Notes: a model not told the origin generated them from the sequence alone. Numbered from the stretch's first letter, positions 16,450 through 26,101 are shown. The stretch is DNA of 35,215 nucleotides from an uncultured Spirochaetales bacterium (GCA_949288415.1 CASEKE010000028.1:1-35215), one strand, 5' to 3'. Numbers and translations: made by a program.

Positions 16450-17760
16450 ATGAAAAAAACCATTGCATTCGCACTTGTTGCGCTTCTTGCGCTTTCGACT
16501 GCCATGGCCATGGGAGGCAGCGAGACGGCTGCTTCCGCAGAGACTCAGAGAACTGTTACGACAGCCTGCAGTGCTACATATACGCAGGAGACCTGGTTCA
16601 ACAAGATGAACGAGGACTTCGAGAAGGAGACGGGAATCCACGTCCATGTCGATCCGGTACCTGGGGACGAGATCGAGTACGTCAACAAGATCAACATCGA
16701 TCTTCTCGCTGGCAGCGATGTCGACGTGATCGAGACGCTCGGCCCGAAGAATTACAGCCTCCGCATTGAGGCAGGCTACTTCACCCCGCTCGATGACATT
16801 GTCGATGCAGACGAGGCGAAGTCGCTCTATGGCGCCAACCTCCCGATCGAGGACGACGGACACTTCTACGCGCTACCCTTCAAGCAGGAGGTATATTGCG
16901 TATTCTACAACAAGAACCTCTTCGACGAGGCTGGAGTTCCCTATCCGCAGGGAAGCTGGACATGGGACGACTATGTCGAGACTGCTCTCAAGATCACCGA
17001 TCCCGACAAGGGAATCTACGGATCGTTCATGAATGCCGACCTGCCTTGGATGTACATGTATGCGCAGCAGCTCGATTCAGCCGAGTTCTACACGGAGGAC
17101 GGAATGTGCAACTTCGATTCCAAGGAGTTCAGGGAGGCTGCCGAATGGTTCAAGCATATTTCCAACGAGCTAAAGATACAGCCGACGGTAGCGGAACTCG
17201 AAGGTGAAAATGCCAACTGGAACTACTATGCTCTCGAAGGATACAGACTTGCAATGTTCCCGCAGGGCAACTGGTTCACAAGACTTCTCAACGACAACAA
17301 CGACTATCCCAAGGATTGGTCCTACGGCGTCGCTCCGTTCCCGTCCGCAGGCGAGGGTGGAAACAACAATCTCGTTTCTCTCGGCTACGTGTCCATCAAC
17401 AAGAACGCCGCGCACCCCGAGGAAGCCAAGATCTACCTCGAGTGGATTGCAGAGAACCAGTGGAAGTACGAGGGCGGAATCCCTGCATTTGCCGTCATGA
17501 CCGAGGAGCAGCAGGACATCGCTTTCGGAGCAATCGCCGAGGCCAGCAACGGACAGGTGACAGTATCCGATCTCTATGAGAACCTCGTCAACACAGGAAT
17601 GGGCACCGCATCCAGCGACATCGTCGGAACCGCCGCGGCGGAATACTACAATGTCGTCAAGGAGGAGCTGATCGCCTACAATATGGATCTCCAGGATCTC
17701 GATACCACGATGCAGCGCATCACCGAGAGAATGAACGAGGCTATCAGGAACGCACAGTAA
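16450..17760 (+). CDS. Sugar ABC transporter substrate-binding protein
   Basis: A 436-residue extracytoplasmic binding protein of the extracellular solute-binding family 1 (MalE/UgpB-like). The signal peptide (about 1-20) ends AMA before MGGSETA and has no lipobox cysteine. Typical family segments are YALPFKQEVYCVFYNKNLFDEAG, with its usual PxTWDD-like continuation SWTWDDYV, and MFPQGNWF. The start at 16450 has AAAGGAGAG upstream. It is followed by two permease genes in the same direction. The sugar cannot be named from sequence; the AraC regulator and operon layout suggest an oligo- or monosaccharide. Confidence 0.9.
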   Translation: MKKTIAFALVALLALSTAMAMGGSETAASAETQRTVTTACSATYTQETWFNKMNEDFEKETGIHVHVDPVPGDEIEYVNKINIDLLAGSDVDVIETLGPKNYSLRIEAGYFTPLDDIVDADEAKSLYGANLPIEDDGHFYALPFKQEVYCVFYNKNLFDEAGVPYPQGSWTWDDYVETALKITDPDKGIYGSFMNADLPWMYMYAQQLDSAEFYTEDGMCNFDSKEFREAAEWFKHISNELKIQPTVAELEGENANWNYYALEGYRLAMFPQGNWFTRLLNDNNDYPKDWSYGVAPFPSAGEGGNNNLVSLGYVSINKNAAHPEEAKIYLEWIAENQWKYEGGIPAFAVMTEEQQDIAFGAIAEASNGQVTVSDLYENLVNTGMGTASSDIVGTAAAEYYNVVKEELIAYNMDLQDLDTTMQRITERMNEAIRNAQ

Positions 17761-17785
17761 GAGGGACAATCTCCCCGGAGGGTCT

Positions 17786-18688
17786 ATGAAAAACCATAAC
17801 CTCTCAACGGAAACACGGGAGAGCAGACTGGGGTGGCTATTCGCCGCCCCGTTCCTCCTGATGTTCGTGATATTCAAGCTTTACCCGATGATATACGGCG
17901 TCGTCGTAAGCTTCTGGGGCAGGAATTCGGCGAGCAAGCTTACCGATACCGCCTTTGTCGGTTTCCAGAACTACATCAATATTCTCACAAGCCAGTCGTT
18001 CTGGGGCACGTTCAGGAATTCAGTGATCTTTGCAGTGATCTACACCGTGGTCATAATGTTCTTCGGCTTCGTTGTGGCGATCCTTTTCAATCGTGAATTC
18101 CGCGGCAGGACGGTGGTCCGTACCTGTTTCTACATGCCGTATGTCACGAACATGATCGCGGTCGGAGTCGTGTTCAAGTATCTTCTCAATCCGACAAGAG
18201 GACCTGTGAATGCGATTTTCCGTCTTTTCGGCGCGTCCGGTCCGAAATGGCTGAACAGTCCTACGATGGCTCTTCCTACTACGGCCGTAATCGCCGCATG
18301 GGCCGCTCTGGCATTCAACATAATCACCTGCCTTGCTTCGCTCCAGGACATTCCTCAGGACATGTACGAGGTAGCGGACATAGAGGGTGCGACGTTCTGG
18401 CAGAAGGTGAGATACGTCATCCTGCCATATATGGCTCCGACACTTTTCATGCTGCTTACCATAACGATGATCAACTCGTTCAAGAACTACGCAGTGATCG
18501 TAGGTCTTACCGGAGGCGGTCCCGGAACAGCATCGAGAGTCCTGTCGCTGCAGATATATGAGGATGCCTTCAACTATATGAAGTTCAGCATCGCAAGCGC
18601 GGAAGGCGTGATATTCACGCTCTTCATCATTCTGATAAACAGACTGTTCAACATCTGGAGGAACTCATGGGAAAGAAAGCAACAGTAG
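17786..18688 (+). CDS. Sugar ABC transporter permease, MalF/UgpA type
   Basis: A 300-residue membrane protein with about six hydrophobic segments starting with WLFAAPFLLMFVIFKLYPM, typical of MalF/UgpA permeases. The ATPase-contact loop reads YEVADIEGATFWQKVRYVIL. The start at 17786 has CCGGAGGG upstream. It overlaps the next permease by 22 bp, which indicates coupled translation. It forms the channel with that protein. Confidence 0.92.
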   Translation: MKNHNLSTETRESRLGWLFAAPFLLMFVIFKLYPMIYGVVVSFWGRNSASKLTDTAFVGFQNYINILTSQSFWGTFRNSVIFAVIYTVVIMFFGFVVAILFNREFRGRTVVRTCFYMPYVTNMIAVGVVFKYLLNPTRGPVNAIFRLFGASGPKWLNSPTMALPTTAVIAAWAALAFNIITCLASLQDIPQDMYEVADIEGATFWQKVRYVILPYMAPTLFMLLTITMINSFKNYAVIVGLTGGGPGTASRVLSLQIYEDAFNYMKFSIASAEGVIFTLFIILINRLFNIWRNSWERKQQ

Positions 18689-19506
18689 GTGAAAGCAGGG
18701 CCAAGCGTTACTGTTTCACGGCAATCATGTTCCTTCTGGCACTCCTGATGGTCTATCCGTTCATCATGATGGTCGTGATAAGTTTCAGAAACTCGGGATC
18801 CGCATACAGAAGTCTGTTCGATCCGTCTGTAGTCCATACGCTGAAGAACTACAGGGACGTCCTGACCAACAGGTACTTCCCGATGTGGTATACGAACACG
18901 ATAGTGACTGTCGGCGTGACGATTGCCCTGAGGCTTGTCATAACCCTTCCGGCGGCATATGCTTTCGCAAGACTGAATTTCAAGGGATCAAGACTTGTGT
19001 TTGCTTGCCTGGTCGCGACCATGATGGTTCCGGGTGAGACGACGATGGTTCCTCGCTATCTGTACTACCAGAATCTCCACCTCCTGGATACGATGTGGGT
19101 CATCGTCCTCCCAGAGATGAGCGAGATATTCTATCTGATGCTGATGACGGAATTCTTCAGAAGCATCCCAAAGGATTTCTCCGAAGCTGCCAAGATCGAC
19201 GGTGCAGGGCATGTCAGGATACTGACCAGGATATTCATCCCGCTTTCAGGTCCGTCGATAGCCACCACGGTTCTCTTCAGCTTCATCAACATCTGGAACA
19301 ACTACCTCGATCCGTACCTGTTCATCAAGACGATCGAGCACCAGCTGATAACTCCGGCTCTGCAGTTTTTCCAGGAACAGGGAGGTGCGAACGTGCCGGT
19401 GCAGCTTGCAGGAAGCACGATCGCTCTTGTACCTGTCATAATCCTCTTCATGTTCACGCAGAAGTACTTCATCGCAGGAGTGTCCTCTTCGGGAATAAAG
19501 GGATGA
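18667..19506 (+). CDS. Sugar ABC transporter permease, MalG/UgpE type
   Basis: A 279-residue membrane protein with about six segments. The contact loop FSEAAKIDGAGHVRILTRIF and the C-terminal FTQKYFIAGVSSSGIKG are characteristic of MalG/UgpE permeases. It starts inside the preceding gene and ends the operon just before a strong terminator. No ATPase gene follows, so the transporter probably uses a shared MsiK/UgpC-like ATPase encoded elsewhere. Confidence 0.92.
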   Translation: MGKKATVGESRAKRYCFTAIMFLLALLMVYPFIMMVVISFRNSGSAYRSLFDPSVVHTLKNYRDVLTNRYFPMWYTNTIVTVGVTIALRLVITLPAAYAFARLNFKGSRLVFACLVATMMVPGETTMVPRYLYYQNLHLLDTMWVIVLPEMSEIFYLMLMTEFFRSIPKDFSEAAKIDGAGHVRILTRIFIPLSGPSIATTVLFSFINIWNNYLDPYLFIKTIEHQLITPALQFFQEQGGANVPVQLAGSTIALVPVIILFMFTQKYFIAGVSSSGIKG

Positions 19507-19513
19507 ATACTTG

Positions 19514-19537
19514 GCGGCCTTCGGGCCGCTTTTCTTT
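19514..19537 (+). terminator. Terminator of the sugar transporter operon
   Basis: GCGGCC (19514-19519), the stable tetraloop TTCG, and GGCCGC (19524-19529), followed by TTTTCTTT. It directly follows the last permease stop and is a textbook intrinsic terminator. Confidence 0.88.
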
Positions 19538-19647
19538 CATTGCAATGATTTAAAAAAGCAGGTCAGCTTTTATCGTCATGCGGCGGATTCTGCCGTAGGG
19601 AAAAGCATCGCGTATATGTTATCATGGTAATGATCAAGGAGTTTTCG

Positions 19648-21066
19648 ATGAGAAAGACAAAGATAATATGCACTATGGGTCCTGCTGTGGACGACGAGGA
19701 GAAGCTGAAGGAGCTGATGCTGAACGGCATGGATGCCGCGAGGTTCAATTTTTCCCATGGAACCCACGAGGAACACAGGACGAGGATGGAAAGAGTCAGG
19801 AAAGTTGCCGGCCAGATCGGCATGCAGATTCCTTTCATCCTCGATACGAAGGGCCCCGAAATCAGGGTCAAGAATTTCAAGGGAGGCAAGGTGGTCCTTG
19901 AGAAGGGACAGCTTTTCACGCTCTACGGCGGTGACAATGATGATCTCGGAGACGAGAATGGTGTTCCTGTCACGTTTCCTTACCTGACTGAGGATGTGGT
20001 GCCCGGCGATACGGTCCTGATAGATGACGGCCTTGTGTCCATGGTAGTGGAGGAGAAGAAAGGAAAGGACCTGATCTGCAGGGTTCTCAATCCGGGCAAG
20101 GTATCCGATCACAAGTCAATAAACATTCCTGGAGTCGACATCGACCAGTCATTCATCTCGGAAGCCGACAGGGCCGATCTTCTCTTCGGCATCGAGATGG
20201 GCGTGGACTTCGTCGCGGCTTCGTTCGTACGGAGTGCCAACGACGTCAGAAGGCTCAGGAAGCTTCTGAATGCCAACGGCGGCGAGCGAATCAGGATAAT
20301 CGCGAAGCTGGAGAACAGGAGCGGGGTCGATCATCTGGACGAGATACTCGAGATTGTAGTTGGCTTTATGGTTGCCTGGGGCGACATGGGAGTCGAGATT
20401 CAATTCCGCGAGCTTCCGTCGATCCAGAAGAGGATAATCGACCGCTGCTACGAAAAAGGCAAGCTGGTCGTCACTGCGACCCAGATGCTAGAGTCCATGA
20501 CCGAACATCCGAGGCCCACGAGAGCAGAGGTGAGCGACGTCGCGAATGCAATATACGACGGAACGTCGTGCATAATGCTTTCCGGCGAGACTGCCGCGGG
20601 AAAATACCCGGTGGAGGCGGTGAAGGCCATGAGCGCGATTGCAGAGTACACCGAGACGCAGATCGACTATTCCGACAGATTCATAGCCAGACAGCTGAAG
20701 TTCTCGAACGACGTCGTGAACACGATAGCTTCCGCAAGCGTCGAAGCGTCTTTCTTTCTGGATGTGAAGGCGATAATAGTCATGACGGCCACTGGGCGTA
20801 CCGCCCATGTGGTCTCGTTCTATCGCCCAGGAGTTCCTGTGATCGCATGTGTCACCGACGAGATGGCTGCTCGTCAGCTCAGGCTTGACTATGGTGTCTA
20901 TCCTGTAATTGCCCGCTATACCGATGACAGGGAGGAGATGCAGAGCCAGAGCGAGGAACTGTCGCTTTCGACCGGAATAGTCAAGCCTGGAGATCTTGCG
21001 ATATTCCTTTCCGGATCCATGGCAGGCCCGAACGGCTCGGACACGATGAGAATCACGACGCTCTGA
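19648..21066 (+). CDS. pyk: Pyruvate kinase with altered conserved residues
   Basis: A 472-residue protein of normal length for pyruvate kinase, which makes pyruvate and ATP from phosphoenolpyruvate and ADP. Recognisable are ICTMGP, RFNFSHG, DTKGPEIR, the catalytic IIAKLEN (Lys220, Glu222) and ATQMLESM through IMLSGETAAGKYPVEA. Several near-invariant positions differ. VAWGDMG has Trp244 where Arg is expected (VARGDLG), and Val238 stands where the Asp of SDG is expected. Gln252 and Leu272 replace the prolines of VEIP and KPV, and Gln167-Ser168 replace Leu-Pro. Each could arise by one base change. The start at 19648 has AAGGAG at 19636-19641. It is a single-gene unit between two terminators. 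Activity is uncertain. Confidence 0.92.
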   Translation: MRKTKIICTMGPAVDDEEKLKELMLNGMDAARFNFSHGTHEEHRTRMERVRKVAGQIGMQIPFILDTKGPEIRVKNFKGGKVVLEKGQLFTLYGGDNDDLGDENGVPVTFPYLTEDVVPGDTVLIDDGLVSMVVEEKKGKDLICRVLNPGKVSDHKSINIPGVDIDQSFISEADRADLLFGIEMGVDFVAASFVRSANDVRRLRKLLNANGGERIRIIAKLENRSGVDHLDEILEIVVGFMVAWGDMGVEIQFRELPSIQKRIIDRCYEKGKLVVTATQMLESMTEHPRPTRAEVSDVANAIYDGTSCIMLSGETAAGKYPVEAVKAMSAIAEYTETQIDYSDRFIARQLKFSNDVVNTIASASVEASFFLDVKAIIVMTATGRTAHVVSFYRPGVPVIACVTDEMAARQLRLDYGVYPVIARYTDDREEMQSQSEELSLSTGIVKPGDLAIFLSGSMAGPNGSDTMRITTL

Positions 21067-21091
21067 TAAGATTGCCTTTTCGGTATAAAGA

Positions 21092-21119
21092 CGGCGACCC
21101 TTGAGGGTCGTCGCTTTTT
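21092..21119. terminator. Terminator between pyk and the convergent trpB
   Basis: CGGCGACCC (21092-21100) pairs with GGGTCGTCG (21105-21113) over TTGA, with one G-T pair, and TTTTT at 21115-21119 on the plus strand. On the minus strand the stem is followed by a weaker TTTAT. It probably serves pyk well and trpB in part. Confidence 0.8.
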
Positions 21120-21123
21120 CTCT

Positions 21124-22419
21124 TTACTGTCTTTTCTGGATGTGCGAGAGGAACTCTTTGTATTTGTTCTCTTCTTTCTCGTCGGGTTCGTATTCGACCA
21201 GAGGGTAATTCCTCAGGACAAAGTCGATGTCCTTGTCGCCTCTGCCGGAGAGGTTCACCAGGATGTTCTTTCCCTTTCCTAGTTTTTCCGCAAGCTTGAC
21301 CGCATAGGCCACAGCATGGGAACTTTCCAGAGCCGGGATTATTCCTTCCATCCGCGAAAGGGCGTAGAAGGCCTCTACTGCCTCCCTGTCTGTCGCCGAT
21401 GTATACTTTACACGTCCTATGTCGTGCAGATAGCTGTGCTGAGGTCCGACGCCGGGGTAGTCCAGTCCCGATGCGATGGAGTAGACTGGCATGGGCTCTC
21501 CGTTCCCGTCCTGTATGACATAGCTCTTGAAGCCGTGGAGAATACCGACCTTTCCTTTGCCTATAGTCGCTGCATGGTTGGGAGTATCCAGTCCCTCTCC
21601 GGCCGGCTCCACGCCATAGAGCGAAACAGTCTTGTCGTCGAGGAATGCGGAGAAGATTCCCATGGCGTTCGAGCCGCCGCCTACGCAGGCGACGATCGAA
21701 TCCGGAAGCCGCCCTGTCATTTCCTGCATCTGGTCCCTTGCTTCGAGCCCCACCACGGACTGGAAGTCCCTCACCATCATCGGGAACGGATGCGGACCTA
21801 CTACGGAACCGATGCAGTATATCTGGTTCACAGGATCGGCAAGGTAGGCTTTGAATGCCTCGTCGACCGCGTCCTTGAGAGTCCTCGTCCCGCTTTTCAC
21901 GGAAATGACCTTCGCTCCGAGAATCTTCATCCGGGATACGTTCGGAGCTTCCTTCATAACATCGATCTCTCCCATGTAGATATCGCACTCTAGACCCATC
22001 AGCGCCGCTGCAGTCGCGAGTGCCACACCGTGCTGGCCGGCTCCGGTCTCGGCTATGACTTTCTTCTTTCCCATCCTCTTTGCAAGCAGGACTTCGCCGA
22101 GGCAATGGTTGATTTTGTGTGCGCCCGTGTGGTTCAGATCCTCCCTCTTGAGGTAGATGTCGGCTCCTCCGACCGCCGCCGTCAGGTGCTTTGCGTGGTA
22201 TATGGGCGAAGGCCGTCCCGTATAGTGCTGCTCGAGGTCCTTGAGTTCTTCAAGAAACGACGGATCCCGGGATATCCTTTCATAGGCTTCGCTTACTTCG
22301 TCCATGACCTTCTGAAGTTCCGGCGGGATGAATGAGCCCCCGTACTCGCCGAAGTATCCATTTCGGTCCGGCAGATCTTTCGCATCGATTCCGTCGTTTA
22401 TGAGATTTCTGTTGTCCAT
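21124..22419 (-). CDS. trpB: Tryptophan synthase beta subunit, without an adjacent trpA
   Basis: A 431-residue PLP enzyme that joins indole and serine to give tryptophan. The PLP lysine lies in HTGAHKINH; other family motifs are [10 protein letters not shown], the phosphate-binding [10 protein letters not shown], and the segment AGEGLDTP. The start at 22419 (MDNRNLIND) has AAGGAGA nine bases upstream. TrpB normally works with TrpA, which makes indole from indole-glycerol phosphate. Here trpB stands alone between terminators, with pyk on one side and the his operon on the other. Unless trpA lies elsewhere, indole salvage is the likely role. A perfect palindrome overlaps the promoter region. 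Confidence 0.93.
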   Translation of the reverse strand: MDNRNLINDGIDAKDLPDRNGYFGEYGGSFIPPELQKVMDEVSEAYERISRDPSFLEELKDLEQHYTGRPSPIYHAKHLTAAVGGADIYLKREDLNHTGAHKINHCLGEVLLAKRMGKKKVIAETGAGQHGVALATAAALMGLECDIYMGEIDVMKEAPNVSRMKILGAKVISVKSGTRTLKDAVDEAFKAYLADPVNQIYCIGSVVGPHPFPMMVRDFQSVVGLEARDQMQEMTGRLPDSIVACVGGGSNAMGIFSAFLDDKTVSLYGVEPAGEGLDTPNHAATIGKGKVGILHGFKSYVIQDGNGEPMPVYSIASGLDYPGVGPQHSYLHDIGRVKYTSATDREAVEAFYALSRMEGIIPALESSHAVAYAVKLAEKLGKGKNILVNLSGRGDKDIDFVLRNYPLVEYEPDEKEENKYKEFLSHIQKRQ

Positions 22420-22445
22420 GTTTTTCGTCTCCTTGTTTCTGTATG

Positions 22446-22480
22446 TAGTAACGTTACTATAAATAGAAATCAAACGTCAA
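22446..22480 (-). promoter_or_regulatory. Palindromic operator in the trpB promoter region
   Basis: TAGTAACGTTACTA (22446-22459) is a perfect 14-bp palindrome lying 27 bp upstream of the trpB start. On the minus strand it follows a -35-like TTGACG (22475-22480) and covers the -10 region. The position suits a repressor. It resembles TrpR operators only loosely. A near copy occurs at 32642-32657. Confidence 0.5.
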
Positions 22481-22521
22481 TATGTTTTTCGATCTTTTCG
22501 CATTTTTTTCTGTCCGGAGAC

Positions 22522-22546
22522 AAAAAAACATGCCCGGAGGCATGTT
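22522..22546 (-). terminator. Terminator of the histidine operon
   Basis: On the minus strand AACATGCC pairs with GGCATGTT over TCCG (22527-22546), followed by TTTTT (22526-22522). It lies 49 bp after the last gene of the operon and upstream of the trpB promoter. Confidence 0.82.
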
Positions 22547-22594
22547 CGGATGGCGGATGGATGTCCCCGAAGGCGTGAAGAAAAAAGGAGCTCT

Positions 22595-23350
22595 TCAGAT
22601 GACAAGATTTTCGTACTTATCGAAAGCATATGCCAGTGTATCCTTGCTGTGGCTGTCGCTTGAAAGAATCATTTTGGCATTCTTCTTTACGAGATGGTCG
22701 ATTATTTCGGAATCCGGGTAGGGAAGTGTCCTGTAGCCGCGAGATATGGCACCTGTGTTTATCTCGAATGTCCGTCCCGTGGCAAGCAGCCTGTCGGCGG
22801 CATTGTGCCAGGCATCGACGTATCGTCCGTCGTGTTTGTCGAACAGTTGTCCGTCCTCGTTGAACTTCATGACCAGGTCGAAGTGCCCTATTATGTCGCA
22901 CCTCGTTTTTGATACCAGGTCGGAAACGGTCTCGTAGTATCGCGCGACGAGCGAAAGCATGTCCCCTCCGAAGTATTGTGCGGCTCCGTCCTCCAGTACT
23001 TGCCTCTTCCAGTCGACGGGAAGAAAACTTCCGTCATCCATCTTCAGGTAGTGCACGCTTCCGATCACGTAGTCGTAGCCGTCGACCGGTTCCGGACTAT
23101 AGTAGTCCTGCTCGATCCCGAGAAGTATTTCGATTCTGTCCCTGTACTTCTCTTTCAGAAATCGGATCTCGCTTCTGTATTCTTCTATTCTCTCCTTCTT
23201 CATGGAGCATTCGTCGTAGAAGGCACACGAGTGGTCGGAAAAGCCGAGCTTTGCAAGGCCGAGCCTGATAGCTTCCTCGACTATCTCTTCCGGTTCGTCC
23301 TTGCCATCGCTGTATGTGGAGTGTACGTGCAGATCCTCGCGTATCGTCAC
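22595..23350 (-). CDS. hisK: PHP-domain histidinol-phosphatase
   Basis: A 251-residue metal-dependent phosphatase of the PHP superfamily, HisK/HisJ type, which removes phosphate from L-histidinol phosphate. The metal-binding motifs are complete: HVHSTYSDG near the N-terminus, GFSDHS, GIEQDYY, GSVHY, GHFDLV and SSDSHS. It overlaps hisIE by 4 bp and is the last gene of the operon. HisB here is only the dehydratase, so this protein fills the missing phosphatase step. The symbol follows Gram-positive usage. Confidence 0.87.
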   Translation of the reverse strand: MTIREDLHVHSTYSDGKDEPEEIVEEAIRLGLAKLGFSDHSCAFYDECSMKKERIEEYRSEIRFLKEKYRDRIEILLGIEQDYYSPEPVDGYDYVIGSVHYLKMDDGSFLPVDWKRQVLEDGAAQYFGGDMLSLVARYYETVSDLVSKTRCDIIGHFDLVMKFNEDGQLFDKHDGRYVDAWHNAADRLLATGRTFEINTGAISRGYRTLPYPDSEIIDHLVKKNAKMILSSDSHSKDTLAYAFDKYENLVI

Positions 23351-23997
23351 TTCGTCATCTTCTCCTGCTTGACCTTGTGATCGATCACATGCCGTCCAGC
23401 CAGTTCCTTCTGTACGTCCTCGAGACTGATGCCAGCCTGCACCATGAGTACCATGACATGGTATGCGAGATCCGCAATCTCGTATATTGTCTCGGCCTTG
23501 TCCTCCGCTTTTGCAGCTATGATCACTTCAGTCGACTCTTCTCCGACTTTCTTCAGGATCTTGTCCAGACCTTTCTCGAAGAGGTATGTAGTATATGAGC
23601 CTTCGGGTTTGTCCTTCTTCCTTCCGACAAGCAGGTCGTATAGTCCCTCGTACGAGAATTCGTGTCTGGCTTCACTCTGGAATACGGGGTTCTTGAAGCA
23701 GGAAAATGATCCTTCGTGGCATGCGGGGCCGTCCGGCTCCACCATGACAAGAAGCGCGTCTTTGTCGCAGTCCGCGGTGATGGAAACGATATGCTGGAAA
23801 TTCCCGCTGGTCTCCCCCTTGAGCCAAAGCTCCTGCCTGCTGCGAGACCAGAAGCACGTAAGCTCCTTTTCCATCGACAATGCGAGGCTTTCCCTATTCA
23901 TGTATGCCAGAGTAAGCACCTTCTTCGATATCGCATCCACGACTATTGCGGGAATGAGTCCCTTCTCGTCGAATTTCAGTTCGTCCATGTCGATCAT
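23347..23997 (-). CDS. hisIE: Bifunctional phosphoribosyl-AMP cyclohydrolase / phosphoribosyl-ATP pyrophosphatase
   Basis: A 216-residue fusion. The N-terminal cyclohydrolase domain (about 1-115) has [18 protein letters not shown] and CHEGSFSCF, which supply the metal-binding cysteines and acids. The C-terminal pyrophosphatase domain (about 118-205) has [14 protein letters not shown] and [13 protein letters not shown]. It catalyses steps two and three of histidine synthesis. The start at 23997 has AAGGAGG six bases upstream, 15 bp after hisF. Confidence 0.95.
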   Translation of the reverse strand: MIDMDELKFDEKGLIPAIVVDAISKKVLTLAYMNRESLALSMEKELTCFWSRSRQELWLKGETSGNFQHIVSITADCDKDALLVMVEPDGPACHEGSFSCFKNPVFQSEARHEFSYEGLYDLLVGRKKDKPEGSYTTYLFEKGLDKILKKVGEESTEVIIAAKAEDKAETIYEIADLAYHVMVLMVQAGISLEDVQKELAGRHVIDHKVKQEKMTK

Positions 23998-24012
23998 GAT
24001 TTCCTCCTTTGA

Positions 24013-24771
24013 TCAGATCCTTACGGGAATTCCGTTTTTCTTCATCTCTTTCTTCAGATCGTCCAGTTTCACGTCGCCGAAGTGGAATATGGATGCCGCA
24101 AGTCCCGCATCCACCTTCGGAAGCTTGGTGAATAGCTCTATGAAATCGTCGATGCAACCGGCTCCGCCGGAGGCGATGACCGGTACGTCCACGACTTTCG
24201 AGACCGCATCGAGCATCTCGATGTCGAAACCTTTCCTCACTCCGTCCGTGTCGATCGAGTTGAGTACGACCTCGCCGGCTCCTAAGTCGACGCATCGTCG
24301 TATCCATTCGACGGCATCCATGCCTGTATCTACTCTTCCGCCTTTTGCGAAGACGTGGAAACTGCCGCCGACTCTCTTCGCATCGCATGATATTACAACG
24401 CATTGGTTCCCGTACAGTCTGGCTGCCTCTTCTATGAGTTTGGGGTTCCTTATCGCTCCGGAGTTGACGCTGACTTTGTCTGCGCCGCATTTCAGCACTC
24501 TGTCGAAATCTTCCAGCGTGTTTATTCCTCCGCCGACTGTAAGCGGTATGAAAACGCTGGAGGCCGTCTCGGCAAGTATGTCGGTGAAAATCCTCCGTCC
24601 CTCTGCAGAGGCCGTGATGTCGTAGAACACAAGCTCGTCCGCGCCTGCCTGGCTGTAGTATCTGGCAAGAGAGACAGGGGACGAGACATCTCGGAGAGAA
24701 TCGAAGTTGACACCTTTGACGACTCTGCCGTCCCTTACGTCGAGGCAAGGTATTATCCTCTTCGTTATCAT
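24013..24771 (-). CDS. hisF: Imidazole glycerol phosphate synthase, cyclase subunit HisF
   Basis: A 252-residue TIM barrel that, with HisH, converts PRFAR and ammonia to imidazole glycerol phosphate and AICAR. The catalytic acids are present in IIPCLDVRDGRVVKG (Asp11) and SCDAKR; the phosphate loops include TVGGGI and IASGGAG. Its start overlaps the hisA stop by 4 bp. Confidence 0.96.
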   Translation of the reverse strand: MITKRIIPCLDVRDGRVVKGVNFDSLRDVSSPVSLARYYSQAGADELVFYDITASAEGRRIFTDILAETASSVFIPLTVGGGINTLEDFDRVLKCGADKVSVNSGAIRNPKLIEEAARLYGNQCVVISCDAKRVGGSFHVFAKGGRVDTGMDAVEWIRRCVDLGAGEVVLNSIDTDGVRKGFDIEMLDAVSKVVDVPVIASGGAGCIDDFIELFTKLPKVDAGLAASIFHFGDVKLDDLKKEMKKNGIPVRI

Positions 24772-25484
24772 CGCTCTGCCTCCTTTATAGCCTCTTTGAG
24801 AGCTATGGCTCCGGTGTAGTAGGCTTTTCCGACAATTGCGCCGTACAGCCCGAGATCCCTGAGCGCCCGTATGTCGTCGATCGTGGAAATTCCCCCTGAG
24901 GCAATCAGGTCAATCCGGAACTTTTCCGACAGATTTCTGTATAGTTCCCTGTTGGTACCTTCCATAGCACCGTCCCTTGAGATGTCGGTGGAAATGATTG
25001 TGCCGACTCCGATGTCCTCGAGTCTTCTGCACAGCTCGAGAAAGGTCATTCCGGAAGTTTCCTTCCAGCCTTTTATCGCGACATTCCCGTCTCTGATGTC
25101 CACTCCGACCGCAATCCGGTCTGTATATCTTGCCACGGCCGATTCAAGGAACGCAGGATCGAGAACCGCCGCTGTACCTATTATGACACGGTCGATACCT
25201 TCGTCCAGATAGGAAGATACGGCATCCATGTCTCTGAGCCCGCCTCCGATCTCGACTTTGAGATTTGTGTTACGCTTTATGTCCAGCACGGTATTCCTGT
25301 TGGGATTGCCTCCGTCCCTTGCTCCTTCCAGATCGACGATATGCACCCACGATGCCCCCGAATCCACGAAATCCCTGGCCGGGAGAAGAGGATCGTCGCT
25401 GTATACTGTCATTTCGTCGTAGTTGCCCTTGTACAGCCTCACGGCTTTTCCGGCATAGAGGTCTATTGCAGGAAAGATCAGCAT
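24768..25484 (-). CDS. hisA: Phosphoribosylformimino-AICAR isomerase HisA
   Basis: A 238-residue TIM barrel that isomerises ProFAR to PRFAR. Catalytic residues lie in PAIDLYAGKAVRL (Asp8 region) and GVDIRDGNVAIKGW; phosphate-binding segments are EIGGGLR and IASGGI. The ATG at 25484 (MLIFPAIDL), with AAGGAGGG upstream, is chosen over longer starts inside hisH. It overlaps hisH by 7 bp. Confidence 0.95.
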   Translation of the reverse strand: MLIFPAIDLYAGKAVRLYKGNYDEMTVYSDDPLLPARDFVDSGASWVHIVDLEGARDGGNPNRNTVLDIKRNTNLKVEIGGGLRDMDAVSSYLDEGIDRVIIGTAAVLDPAFLESAVARYTDRIAVGVDIRDGNVAIKGWKETSGMTFLELCRRLEDIGVGTIISTDISRDGAMEGTNRELYRNLSEKFRIDLIASGGISTIDDIRALRDLGLYGAIVGKAYYTGAIALKEAIKEAER

Positions 25485-26101
25485 AGTCCCTCCTTGAGTT
25501 CCGCGAATGCGGAAAGTATTCCAAGTCCTACGGTACCGCTCTTTTCCGGATGGAACTGGCATCCGAACACATTGCCTTTCTGGACTGCGGCCGTGATCGG
25601 CGCACCGTAGTCCGTTGTGGCTGTCACATATTTTTCGCACTCAAAAGCCTGGTATGAGTGCACGAAGTATACGAAGTCGCCTTCTTTCGCATTCTTGAAG
25701 ATGGGGGAGGGCTTCGAGAAGGAAAGCGAATTCCAGCCGATCTGTGGAATCTTGAACCCGGAAGGGACAAAATCCGCGATTGGAACCACGCATCCCTCTA
25801 TGAGTCCAAGACCTTTATGGACTCCGTATTCATAGCTTTTCTCGAAGAGCAGCTGCATTCCCAGACAAATTCCCATAAGAGGCTTTCCCTTTTCCGCAAG
25901 GCGACAAAGCACCTCGTCGAGTCCCGTGCTCCTGAGTTTCGCCGCCGCATCCTCGAACGCCCCGACTCCGGGAAGGATTATCTGGTCGGCTTTGCCGAGT
26001 TTTTTTCCGTCCCCTGTGACGAACACGTCCTGTCCGATCGCAAGTAGCGAACTTCTGAGCGAAAAGAGGTTCCCGACTCCGTAGTCGACGATTCCAACCA
26101 T
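25478..26101 (-). CDS. hisH: Imidazole glycerol phosphate synthase, glutaminase subunit HisH
   Basis: A 207-residue class I glutamine amidotransferase that feeds ammonia to HisF. The catalytic triad is visible: Cys79 in MGICLGMQ, His184 and Glu186 in CQFHPEKSG. The oxyanion segment LPGVGAF is present. It overlaps the hisB stop by one base. Confidence 0.95.
   Translation of the reverse strand: MVGIVDYGVGNLFSLRSSLLAIGQDVFVTGDGKKLGKADQIILPGVGAFEDAAAKLRSTGLDEVLCRLAEKGKPLMGICLGMQLLFEKSYEYGVHKGLGLIEGCVVPIADFVPSGFKIPQIGWNSLSFSKPSPIFKNAKEGDFVYFVHSYQAFECEKYVTATTDYGAPITAAVQKGNVFGCQFHPEKSGTVGLGILSAFAELKEGLC

Noticed and set aside
21053..22105. A 350-codon minus-strand frame overlapping trpB
   Set aside because: It is an arginine- and serine-rich out-of-frame reading of trpB, whose own frame has all family motifs.
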